From Labia minor (taxonomy: Eukaryota; Arthropoda; Insecta; Dermaptera; Spongiphoridae): 64,000 nt of DNA. Positions 59,401 to 64,000 of the stretch are shown here, one piece after another. The DNA is taken from assembly GCA_963082975.1 (NCBI GenBank), contig OY720344.1, forward strand, positions 65,066,546 to 65,130,545, written 5' to 3'. The notes beneath the pieces are model-generated. The model had not been told where the DNA came from. It made no database searches and saw only the letters and a list, made by a program, of their open reading frames with translations. Position 1 is the first letter of the stretch, and every line of letters begins with the position of its first letter. The position numbers and the translations under genes were made by a program.

Positions 59401-61266
59401 GTGGTGGAAAAGCATAACTATCATTTAAAAAAAAAAATTTCCGCGTATGTTTTAAAATTTGCTTATTTTTTTAGTTTAAATTCAAAAGTGTCATCTATAG
59501 GTGCCATGTCATCTATAGGTGCCATTACCTTAAAAGAATTCATTAATTTTTCTAATATTTTAACATTTATTCATTTGTTAAAAAAAAAAACAAAGAAAAA
59601 AAAATAATCAAAATATTTCTAGAAATTCCCATTGGGAAGTTTTTCAACGCATTAACTGCAATGATTTCCATCGTCACTAAACTTGATCTAATCACTTGTG
59701 TTCCCAGTTGACCAATTATTTTCTCTCTTCTCTTCATCCTCTCCAACCCTTCCCCAATTTACATTCTAGTGTTGATGTAGATGTTGATGTTTGTCAGATG
59801 GGCGGCGGTTACGTGACTCCCTTTATGACCATGAAAGATCCACCCCCGAACGCCATGTATGGTAAGTACTTAATCCTCTACCAAACTCGATCTTATCGTA
59901 TGTAAGAGGATTCAAATTCTCCCACTAGGATAGGAATTAATTAAAGCGCAAATACCTGACTTCAATCAGATAGGATTAGTAATCAGTTGGAAATACTACT
60001 ATCTTAAGTTTAATAGGATGCTATTTTTTTTTCTCTCTATTATCAATCAATTATACAATACATATATATTTAATATGGAAAATTATTCGTATATTTATAA
60101 ATATATTAATAAATTCAATTGATTATTTTAGGTTTAATTTTATACAAAATCTATTATATATATATTGTAATGATTTTTTTATAAGTGGTTGGATTTGGCA
60201 GGGGAAAATTTTAAGAAAAAGAAAGTTTGTTCACAAATGTGTATTGGACAAGGGTGGACTTTGAATCGGTGTGAACTGACCTGGAGATTTGGACTAAAAA
60301 AAGAGAAAAAAATTAAATTTATCATTAAGAATAAAAATCTATTATAAGATTTATTATATTTATATATATAATGTTTAAATATAAACTTTTAAAACCGTTA
60401 GATTTAAATATAGACTTTTAAAACCTTTAGATTTAAATGTATAAATCTTTTAATTATAATTTTATATACAAAAAAAAAAAAATTTATATTTCTTTATATA
60501 AAAAAAAGACGTTATATAAAAATTATAGAGACACCAATATTTGTTCCGAATCCAAATATTTTTTAATTCTTAGATAAAAAATCAAGAAATAATAAAAAAC
60601 TCCTTCTTGAAAACACAATATTTCTTGTTAATGATGTAGCCGGTCCTTATATAAGCGATAATCCGTGGACTGGTGAATCGTGGTCCTTTTTTCCTTCAAC
60701 AAAGTCCGTTCGTCCTGGACTCTAGCACGAATCTGTTGTCTGCTTTTTCAACAACTCCTCTCTTCAGGGGAAACGTATTACTATATAATCTCTTCCAATA
60801 AAAATAAATATATATTTAAAAGAATAAATTTTATTTTTAACGGATTAATGATATTTTTGGAATATCATTACAATATATATACAAAAAAGTACAAATCGTA
60901 TGATTTATATTTTGTAATTCAAAATAATTTTTAAAAATGAATCTTAAACTTTTTTTATTGTAGATATAAATCAAACATTTTTCACTTTAATTAATTTCTG
61001 TTGACAGCAACAAAATCCAACTTTTACTTGTTCTCTAGTATTAATTAATTATTTCAGGCCCTGCATTTGGAGCCACACAACACGTCCAGGGCGCACCCCC
61101 AGGCACCCATCAGCCACATCTTCAAGAAATTTATAACCACGGCGTTCAAGGGGGTGCAGTTTTAAATGATGGTGCCTTCAAAACACGAGGGCAACTTTCG
61201 ATGCATGGCATAAATATCAAAAATAATTTCAACAATAATTCAAGAAATCATCTCGTTAATTATTAA
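34732..61266 (+). CDS. Host gene: putative N-myristoylated coiled-coil protein, nine coding exons
   Basis: Seen: nine blocks with GT-AG borders join in phase into 1320 coding bases (439 residues plus stop): 34732-34797, 36539-36838, 37862-37988, 38479-38665, 54490-54637, 56224-56337, 57434-57538, 59798-59861 and 61058-61266. Their base composition is far less AT-rich than the surrounding DNA. The product has a short N-terminus with MMMGCSSSRNR, a long Ala/Glu/Gln-rich helical part (about residues 23-349, with coiled-coil-like stretches about 123-226), and a Gly/Pro/His-rich tail (350-439). No transmembrane segment or catalytic motif is visible. Known: MGCSSS matches the Gly2/Ser6 N-myristoylation pattern with a neighbouring Cys that can be palmitoylated, so if the third Met is used the protein (426 residues) may be membrane-anchored. 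Inferred: a membrane-associated scaffold-type protein. I do not recognise the family, and the function is unknown. Consistent phase across all eight junctions makes the gene itself very likely. Confidence 0.85.
34798..36538. other. Intron 1 of the host gene
   Basis: AT-rich, with an AAT/ATA repeat at 35465-35487, a duplicated phrase GGCATTTGGCCTTGTGAT (35552-35589), a MITE copy at 35815-36037 and a long (TA)n at 36040-36105. Confidence 0.6.
35815..36037. mobile_element. Second copy of the MITE seen at 8722-8900
   Basis: Ends TTGGGCTTCTGAGTGGCTC; shares CTGAGAAAATGAAGCCCAAA and CACAGTTTGTATTAAATT with the first copy. The left terminus is eroded (AAGCGGTTAACTCC). Internal ATTAA and ATTAC short repeats have expanded. 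Confidence 0.6.
36539..36838 (+). CDS. Exon 2 of the host gene
   Basis: Exactly 100 codons (residues 23-122), between a TTGCAG acceptor and a CAG|GT donor, phase 0 at both ends. Strongly helical, Ala/Leu/Glu-rich, with the stretch AESDTPSAAMGQALSRLERA and a second helix DTALAECYLELAVDRN. It is the longest exon and the most GC-rich, as expected for constrained coding sequence. Confidence 0.85.
36839..37861. other. Intron 2 of the host gene
   Basis: Contains a less AT-rich block at 37265-37660 with no recognised coding or repeat identity. Other open frames in this intron do not continue any exon. Confidence 0.6.
37862..37988 (+). CDS. Exon 3 of the host gene
   Basis: Residues 123-164 plus one base, between CTTTTAG and G|GTAAGTA. 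Encodes a charged heptad-like helix (VLAKNEVELLIEKQNEADQE and onwards), probably the start of a coiled coil. Ends in phase 1, which matches exon 4. Confidence 0.8.
37989..38478. other. Intron 3 of the host gene
   Basis: Low-complexity AT-rich intron; nothing else seen. Confidence 0.6.
38479..38665 (+). CDS. Exon 4 of the host gene
   Basis: Completes the split Glu codon and continues the helix through residue 226 (ELDKLRSFRDTLAGGRRDWA, then EEVDSAVTSMAEGLKQLEGA). Acceptor TTTTAG, donor AG|GTAATT, phase 2. It is followed by the very long intron 4 (15.8 kb) loaded with transposons. Confidence 0.85.
39586..39735. mobile_element. hAT-like terminus
   Basis: CAGGGGTGGCCAACCCGCGG followed by CCCGCCGTAAAC is the typical start of a widespread hAT group. 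Its partner terminus is not seen; the mariner fold-back begins shortly after, at 39738. Confidence 0.5.
39738..40296 (+). mobile_element. Fold-back mariner derivative with 178-bp arms
   Basis: Flanked by TA; ends CAGGGAGCGGCAAAATGATC and its complement. The left arm (39738 to about 39914) is an almost perfect inverted copy of the right arm (about 40119-40296), which includes the last codons of the transposase. A normal mariner has inverted ends of only about 20-30 bp, so the left terminus looks replaced by an inverted copy of the right one. Between the arms is the transposase C-terminus. Confidence 0.85.
39922..40153 (+). pseudogene. Mariner-type transposase C-terminal fragment
   Basis: Encodes PRSPDLSICDFFLWGLLKSR, then VYTNKPRTLDDLKEAIRHEI and FDNFSARLEECM, ending at a TAA (40151-40153). 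The SPDL...CDFFLWG motif carries the last catalytic Asp of the DDD triad, followed by the usual C-terminal helices. The DNA-binding half and first two catalytic residues are missing. Confidence 0.85.
40331..40502. repeat. Interspersed repeat, copy 1, left part of duplicated segment
   Basis: Starts ACTAGCTGATCAGAGTGCC and contains CGGGGGCTCCGCCCCCTG and GTTGAAAGTCTGTATGTAAA. Nearly identical to 45671-45845. Resembles the CTAGCTG-type short interspersed repeats of arthropods; class uncertain. The LTR element begins immediately after it. Confidence 0.65.
40503..40823 (+). repeat. Left LTR
   Basis: Begins TGTAATATATTTTCATATAT; same length (321 bp) and almost the same sequence as the right LTR. 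Contains AATAAA near its end. Confidence 0.85.
40853..42004 (+). mobile_element. gag region of the LTR element
   Basis: A 383-residue frame, Lys/Glu-rich, with WMETFEKECARQQITEDETK and IDWYSATLQ typical of Ty3-group capsid regions, and a single zinc-binding motif of the C-x2-C-x9-H-x4-C form (CQIC...H....C) near the C-terminus. Treated as a fossil part of the element. Confidence 0.8.
42005..45006 (+). mobile_element. pol region of the LTR element
   Basis: Domains in order with approximate positions: aspartic protease 42030-42290 (DSGSN), reverse transcriptase 42640-43160 (box YIDDVLIF), RNase H 43440-43820 (FTDASGLGIGAIL, TDHKPL), integrase 43970-44990 (H...H...C-x2-C zinc finger, then the catalytic Asp in LLTDQYP and Glu in SNGLNERLN). 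Broken in places. Order and motifs place it in Ty3/gypsy. Confidence 0.85.
45041..45055 (+). other. Polypurine tract of the LTR element
   Basis: TTAAGGGAGGGAGA directly precedes the right LTR, the usual plus-strand primer position. Confidence 0.7.
45056..45376 (+). repeat. Right LTR
   Basis: 321 bp, almost identical to the left LTR. The flank continues the host repeat (TATATTTTAATTTAATCAG) that was split by the insertion. Confidence 0.85.
45434..45603 (-). mobile_element. LINE family X copy e, cut by a duplication junction
   Basis: Read on the - strand this is the 3' end of family X (GCTAAGAACTTTCGAAAACTG). It stops abruptly after CGGATGTTTCCCAAT, at the same point of the LINE from which the second copy (45896 onward) continues, so the break is a duplication junction rather than LINE truncation. 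Confidence 0.65.
45671..46084. repeat. Second copy of a tandemly duplicated segment (empty site of the LTR element)
   Basis: Matches 40331-40502 followed directly by 45377-45603, that is, the same segment without the LTR element: GTTTTCTTGTAAAATATATTTTAATTT is continuous here. A 65-base spacer (45604-45670) separates the copies. Confidence 0.8.
45896..46680 (-). mobile_element. LINE family X copy f, interrupted by a hAT MITE
   Basis: The longest - strand copy of family X, running from the 3' end (TCTAACTCTGTG) back into the region homologous to 51060-51200. It is split at 46290-46470 by a hAT MITE. Reading frames are broken. Confidence 0.7.
46290..46470. mobile_element. hAT-type MITE with 8-bp target duplication
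   Basis: Inverted ends TAGGGTGACC / GGTCACTCTA, 181 bp, flanked by perfect GTCATCGA (46282-46289 and 46471-46478). Internal CCAAACGTCCCG and GTTTGTCCCGGTTTGG are typical of a common hAT MITE group. No coding capacity. Confidence 0.85.
47368..47674 (+). mobile_element. Helentron-like family A, best-preserved copy
   Basis: 5' end after a T run: ACCGACCGACG (47368-47378). The exact inverted motif CGTCGGTCGGT sits inside the 3' end at 47638-47648, followed by a hairpin GACCTG-GCCA-CAGGTC (47652-47667) and AACTTATTTT. Interior is AT-rich and non-coding. Known: Helentron-associated (HINE/DINE-type) elements have an inverted copy of the 5' terminus just before a 3' hairpin and insert into T-rich targets. 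The fit is architectural. Confidence 0.7.
47890..48380 (+). repeat. Interspersed repeat with (CAGA)n tail
   Basis: Ends in TTTCACCGTAATCGGACGGG, then (CAGA)/(CACAGACA) repeats at 48318-48357 and TTTTATATATATAGATG. Its first part (GTGACGTCA...AATGAAGATGATTTTT) is shared with the segment inserted in the family A copy at 2004-2616. A SINE-like or non-autonomous repeat; class uncertain. Confidence 0.5.
48488..48993 (-). pseudogene. Mariner-type transposase N-terminal half
   Basis: Starts at ATG 48993 on the - strand (MERFSIEQRILIVKTHYKNG), stops after VRKLWT because of a frameshift, and resumes as VQKFEGSGSVATRKSPGRNR ... RRRSQQLGMSISSVHRILKK ... DHAKWRRFADWIL. This is the bipartite helix-turn-helix DNA-binding region. 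After KQQEDDE the match is lost; another frame gives QVYVNKPQTI, similar to the C-terminal VYTNKPRT, suggesting the catalytic core was deleted. Confidence 0.75.
48488..49106 (-). mobile_element. Mariner-type transposon remnant
   Basis: Left part of a mariner read on the - strand: a short 5' region with GGGTGTTTCTTAAAGTACGC, then the transposase N-terminal half. The other inverted terminus is not found at the left edge. Belongs to the same broad group as the fold-back at 39738-40296, judged from the usual pairing of these N- and C-terminal sequences. Confidence 0.7.
51060..51710 (+). mobile_element. LINE family X copy g, 5'-truncated
   Basis: Fragments of the polyprotein C-terminus are readable in several frames: VEKFKYLCSVITKDNNIQEF, then ARLHSGNACYHAVKRL. 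The 3' end is GCCAAGAACTTTCGAGTTCC...GAGATAGATATAGATATA. Many stops and frame changes. Confidence 0.7.
52489..52503. repeat. 15-bp motif, left member of an inverted pair
   Basis: GAAGTGAAACTTCTT; its exact reverse complement AAGAAGTTTCACTTC is at 54183-54197. The pair brackets the endonuclease remnant and the family B copy. Confidence 0.6.
52641..53210 (-). pseudogene. Endonuclease domain of a Helentron-type (Pif1-helicase) protein
   Basis: A 189-residue open frame; from about residue 62 it reads DDIIYFIHRSLLVYSHTG, then KIPLILGGDFNVNFGSDDS, SGTTIDAVFTRYIE and YFSYHKPLIS. GDFN, TTIDAVF and the SYHKP (in place of SDH) motif mark an exonuclease/endonuclease/phosphatase domain of the sort fused downstream of the Rep-Pif1 helicase in Helentrons. 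No helicase is present, and the first 60 residues are not recognisable, so this is a 3' fragment. The family assignment rests on motif recall. Confidence 0.6.
53310..53971 (+). mobile_element. Helentron-like family B copy 2
   Basis: 5' end ACTATCTCGC (53310-53319) after TTTTT; exact inverted motif GCGAGATAGT at 53944-53953, followed by the hairpin GAGTG-GAGA-CACTC (53955-53968). Contains a long (TG)n. Shares long stretches with copy 1 at 18455-19008 (GTTGAGAAAAATGTCTGT, TATTCAAAATTC, TTTTCTATCAACTTTT). No coding capacity. Lies 100 bp from the Helentron-type endonuclease. Confidence 0.75.
53424..53515. repeat. (TG)n microsatellite in family B copy 2
   Basis: About 90 bases of TG with a few TATG interruptions. 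It is located where copy 1 has a 20-base version, so it expanded from an element-internal seed. The two reading frames over it are artefacts. Confidence 0.9.
53994..54006. promoter_or_regulatory. GCGCGCATGCGCG palindrome
   Basis: Contains GCGCATGCGC, the core of the NRF1-type site, in a very AT-rich region about 480 bp before exon 5. May simply be part of an old repeat. Confidence 0.25.
54183..54197. repeat. 15-bp motif, right member of an inverted pair
   Basis: AAGAAGTTTCACTTC, exact reverse complement of 52489-52503. Confidence 0.6.
54490..54637 (+). CDS. Exon 5 of the host gene
   Basis: Acceptor GATTTCCAG; the first base completes the split Ser codon from exon 4, then 49 codons follow (residues 228-276: TQPTERFTAISKARNCFQKA ... 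TAREIDAVTQ). Donor CAG|GTAAGC. Phase agreement across a 15.8-kb intron supports direct splicing of exon 4 to exon 5, although an extra exon whose length is a multiple of three cannot be excluded. Confidence 0.8.
54638..56223. other. Intron 5 of the host gene
   Basis: AT-rich, with a less AT-rich block at 55195-55375 that holds a small open frame (listed) and (TA)n runs at 55811-55830 and 55937-55952. Confidence 0.6.
55266..55436 (+). CDS. Small open frame of 56 codons, possibly spurious
   Basis: Reads MEQQEKQGKRLAEMSLVGIK, then KKFNIESRR and a hydrophobic segment VFIYVIIYIIFKFIKLILF before a TGA. A charged N-terminus followed by a membrane-like stretch would suit a tiny membrane protein, but the hydrophobic part is exactly what AT-rich DNA yields by chance. 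The GC-richer first half is what makes it worth listing. Not recognised. Confidence 0.15.
   Translation: MEQQEKQGKRLAEMSLVGIKKKFNIESRRVFIYVIIYIIFKFIKLILFSKRYSTLF
56224..56337 (+). CDS. Exon 6 of the host gene
   Basis: 38 codons (residues 277-314), phase 0 at both ends, between a T-rich tract with TTGTAG and CAA|GTAAAC. Encodes AIIYTFTDTQVSDRHKHALQ, then a helix ending in ALAQWIRQ. Confidence 0.8.
56338..57433. other. Intron 6 of the host gene
   Basis: AT-rich, nothing recognised. Confidence 0.6.
57434..57538 (+). CDS. Exon 7 of the host gene
   Basis: 35 codons (residues 315-349), phase 0 at both ends, acceptor ATACCAG and donor AAG|GTAATT. Encodes a helix, VDQKIEVVNKQLRELRSHAI, the last predicted helical part of the protein. 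Confidence 0.8.
57882..57960 (+). repeat. tRNA-like SINE head 1
   Basis: CTTGCTCAGTAATCAAATAC resembles a pol III A box and GGTTCAAACC is a near-consensus B box 44 bases downstream, followed by an A/T-rich tail. Too diverged for a functional tRNA; looks like the head of a decayed tRNA-derived SINE. Confidence 0.4.
58097..58160 (+). repeat. tRNA-like SINE head 2
   Basis: GTAGCTTAGTAGTTATAGTC (A-box-like) followed by GGGATCGAACACC (B-box-like) at tRNA spacing. Different sequence from head 1, same architecture. Confidence 0.4.
58368..59531. mobile_element. Unclassified 1.16-kb element with GGCACCTATAGATGACA repeats
   Basis: Inverted termini AAGGTAATGGCACC / GGTGCCATTACCTT. Nine copies of a 13-17 bp motif, consensus GG(C/A)ACCTATAGATGACA: + at 58376, 58566, 58597, 58619 and 59120; - at about 58967, 59093, 59489 and 59507. 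The last two are tandem at the right end. No convincing coding capacity; the interior is AT-rich. A non-autonomous DNA transposon with multiple transposase-binding sites is the simplest reading. Target duplication is not clear. Confidence 0.6.
59798..59861 (+). CDS. Exon 8 of the host gene
   Basis: 21 codons plus one base, encoding MGGGYVTPFMTMKDPPPNAM and Tyr. The acceptor chosen is TTGTCAG at 59797, because the nearby TTCTAG acceptor (59769) would bring a stop codon into frame. A long pyrimidine tract lies upstream and the donor is G|GTAAGT. This is the switch from helical body to Gly/Pro-rich tail. Confidence 0.75.
59862..61057. other. Intron 8 of the host gene
   Basis: AT-rich except for 60630-60790, a mixed block with TTATATAAGCG (60638-60648) and a possible acceptor CTCTTCAG|GG at 60769. 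An alternative 3' exon from there would stay open in frame for about 55 codons but encodes low-complexity sequence; I do not call it. Confidence 0.5.
61058..61266 (+). CDS. Exon 9 (terminal coding exon) of the host gene
   Basis: After ATTTCAG the exon completes a Gly codon and encodes 69 residues to a TAA at 61264-61266. The tail is low-complexity: PAFGATQHVQGAPPGTHQPH, then Gly/Asn-rich sequence ending in HLVNY. It is likely unstructured. Confidence 0.75.
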
Positions 61267-61328
61267 TGTGTGTAAAACATTAACGATGAAAAATCATAGA
61301 ATGTTATTTCTTTTTCCATTTTATCTAA

Positions 61329-61334
61329 AATAAA
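61329..61334 (+). terminator. Candidate polyadenylation signal of the host gene
   Basis: The first AATAAA downstream of the host stop codon, 63 bases after it. The region is so AT-rich that further AATAAA words occur by chance (one near 61431), so the exact cleavage site is open. Confidence 0.45.
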
Positions 61335-64000
61335 TGAAAATGGAATTATATTTTTATAATAATTCAAATTGACGTAATGAAACATGTAGCTTTGAACAAG
61401 CATTTATATGTTTTAATTTTTTTTTTTAATTAAATAAATGAATGATATTTATGAGATTTATATAATTTGAATATTTTACGATTGATATTATTATAGAAAA
61501 TAACGAATTATTTTTTTTATTGTAATAAAAATTGTGATTACCTGTGCCTGTAATAATTCATAAAAATATTGTTTTTTTTTTCATTTTATTAAATTTTATT
61601 TAATTATATAAAATTATTAAATTTATATAAATGAAACACACTGCATTTATGTATTAGTTTAGGTAGTAGAATAAAGATAATTTGTATATCATTGTGGGTT
61701 TAAACTTCAATTTTAATTTTAAAATATTATATATATTTTTAATTAATGACTGGGAATTCAATTATTGATATAAAATGTATTTTTTTTAAAAATAATATAA
61801 TTGCTACCTGCACAATTTTATATTACAAGTTTACCCACAGATTCTAAAAAATGTAGATTTTCCATTAACAATATATACTTATATATATATTATATATACA
61901 TTTATACAAAATGATTGATAAAATGTAAAAACTGATCATAACTAAATTCGATATTTAAGCTATGAATGGAACGATGTCGTCTATATATTTTAAAAAGTTA
62001 ATGATTAAAAAAATTAATCTTTTCCAAAAAAATATTTTTAATTGCATGAAAGGACTAAAAGGTGAATAAAAAAATAATAGTAAATCAATTTAAATTAATT
62101 TATTAATAATAAATTATTATCAAGATTGAAAATATTTTTACAAAATTTTAACAATTTATTTCAAAATTTGAGTCCTATAAAGCAATGAAATTTGATATAA
62201 AATTTCAACTATGATTTTTAAAAAAAAACCTACAATGCATTATTTATGATAATTTATATTAATAAGATATTTCAAAAATATGATCCAATGCTGATATTAG
62301 AATGTTCTAAAAAAATTCGTTTAAGAAATAATATTTTTATATAATATATATATTATAATATATTTGTAAAATGAATTATATATATACATCTTGATTGCTA
62401 GTAATGGGAATACTTCTATAAAATAATAGGTAAGTTTTGCCTGTTCAAAGAAAAATAAAAAATCATATAAAAAAACTTTATTTTTACTTTAAAAATAATA
62501 TAAAATAATAACTAAACAATTTAAAATAATTAATTATCTTAATCAAAACCAATTAAATTTTATTCTAATTAAATGAAATTGAAGTCAATTTTCAATTTTA
62601 AGACATCTGCTTAGAATTTTTAAGAAATAATTTATCATTATCTCCCTATGACATTCACTTCATTAACTATTTTATTAGAAGCCAAATGATTTCTAATAAT
62701 TATACTTATAATTAAAATGATTATGTATTTGAAGTAGGAATTTCTGAATTAAATTTTAATAAAAGAGATAAAAATAGTTATTTCAATAAGATTAATACAT
62801 GAAAGCAAACTAATTTATTTTTTCGCGCCTCTCTAAAGAAATTTACTTTCGGTAAAAGACAAGAGAGGGCTTAGGAATACAATGTACTATTACAAATGAT
62901 ACCTAACATATTATCATATTATTTTCATATTTATATAATAAATTGAATTTGGAAGATTATTAAAGTATTTTAATATTAGAATGTTATTTTTTATAACTAT
63001 TTATGATCAATTTTTCTAAAATTATATGATTTTTAAAAATGCATTAAAATCTCCAAAGAAAAATCAATAACGTTAAATAATTGATAATTGTTTTGTTATA
63101 AAAAACACTTTCAATTTTATTTTTAAATAGAACAATTTATTAAAAAAAATTATTACAATATAACTTTAAAAATTAAAAAAAGTAAAATTATCAACATTTC
63201 TTAATTTAATTTCATGTTTAAAAATAATATTCAAGAATTATAATTACATTTTCCTCTCTCACTTTTGCCCATAGGACTGCTAAAATAATTTTTTAAAGAA
63301 GTAATTAGAAGGATAATTAATAATCCAAAAATTTAATTTAAAAAATAGAAATTTTTTGTCAAATTGGTTATATATTAACTCAATTAAATTAACAAAATTT
63401 ATTTTACATTTTATAAAAGCAAATTATGATAATGTTAATAATATACAATGGATATAAAGTATAGAAAATGATTACTTTCGAAAGGAAAATCAATTTATCA
63501 TCAGTTCTATTATATTAATATAATTTATTACTATCCGCAAAATAAATAAGCATTTAAGCACCTTGTAATTAGGTTCTGTTATATTAATTGGTGAAATTTA
63601 TATAATAGATGAATTTAATTCATAGGTATATACACATAAAGAGATTTAATAACTTCTAATGAAAAAATATTTTCATATAAGCTTTATCTTTATTAACATA
63701 ATACAATACCTTTCATTTTTCATTTAAGGTGGATATAAATTATTTCATATAAAAGAAGCTTAGAATGCTAATGCATTCTGTTTTGGTGAGTTAACTTCAA
63801 ATTAATTCAGAACATGTTCGTAATTTATTAATAATAACAATAATAAAAATAATAATATATAAAATCAGTTAAAATAACACACACATTAATGTAAAAATCC
63901 CAATTTCTATGATAAAATATAATTGAAATTATAAGTATTATTTTATTAAAATATCGTCATATTTACATTTATTAGGAGATAATTCTGTTTATGCAAAAAA
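61335..64000. other. Downstream AT-rich stretch
   Basis: No gene, RNA or repeat that I can support; only low-complexity sequence to the window edge. Confidence 0.45.

Larger units (their letters stand above)
57539..59797. other. Intron 7 of the host gene
   Basis: Holds two tRNA-like SINE heads, the 1.16-kb repeat-motif element and a long pyrimidine tract (59708-59768) before the exon 8 acceptor. Confidence 0.6.

Noticed and set aside
60680-60934. Possible alternative last exon after CTCTTCAG at 60769
   Set aside because: It stays open only through low-complexity AT-rich translation, while exon 9 has proper composition and phase.
1-64000. tRNA, rRNA or CRISPR arrays
   Set aside because: No cloverleaf with intact boxes, no rRNA-like conserved blocks and no regularly spaced direct repeats were seen; a nuclear animal window is not expected to hold CRISPR.

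Overview
This is an AT-rich piece of an animal nuclear genome, most likely an arthropod. The evidence is spliced genes with long introns, GT-AG splice sites, no operons, and a dense load of arthropod-style transposons (mariner, hAT, RTE- and Jockey-like LINEs, Ty3-type LTR element, Helentron-like elements). A copepod or a similar arthropod with an AT-rich genome would fit, but the sequence alone does not settle the species.

Only one host protein gene can be supported. It is on the + strand, with nine coding exons from 34732 to 61266 that join in phase into a 439-residue, mostly helical protein. A conspicuous MGCSSS sequence lies near its start and looks like an N-myristoylation/palmitoylation signal. 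I do not recognise the family. Intron 4 (38666-54489, about 15.8 kb) is a transposon sink. An upstream non-coding leader exon is likely, because the start codon lies 15 bases downstream of a good splice acceptor; candidate leader exons and GC-rich blocks lie at 13950-14207, 21060-21219 and 1020-1420.

Layout. 1-5200: a hAT terminus, a decayed mariner interrupted by a Helentron-like element (family A), a 93-bp miniature of that family, and a Ginger-like DNA transposon with the Cys-rich tail of its transposase. 7900-13100: a truncated LINE (family X) interrupted by an AT-rich insert carrying a MITE, followed by an almost full-length RTE-type LINE on the - strand with a perfect 14-bp target duplication. 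15050-16760: two different hAT elements 72 bp apart, each with a perfect 8-bp target duplication. 18455-19008: Helentron-like family B. 27729-28694: a 5'-truncated Jockey-like LINE with poly(A) tail and target duplication. 34717-61334: the host gene. Inside its introns are a fold-back mariner, a young Ty3-type LTR element in a tandemly duplicated segment whose second copy keeps the empty site, a hAT MITE, another family A Helentron-like copy, a mariner remnant, a Helentron-type endonuclease remnant beside a family B copy, two tRNA-like SINE heads, and an unclassified 1.16-kb element built around repeats of GGCACCTATAGATGACA. 61335-64000 holds nothing I can identify.

The most interesting points are: (1) two unrelated repeat families that share one architecture, a terminal 10-11 bp motif whose inverted copy sits just inside a 3' hairpin, as described for Helentron-associated elements; (2) the 1.16-kb element with scattered repeats in both orientations; (3) the putative lipid-anchored coiled-coil host gene; (4) fold-back structures formed by duplication of a transposon terminus in inverted orientation. 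Elsewhere the sequence is low-complexity AT-rich DNA.
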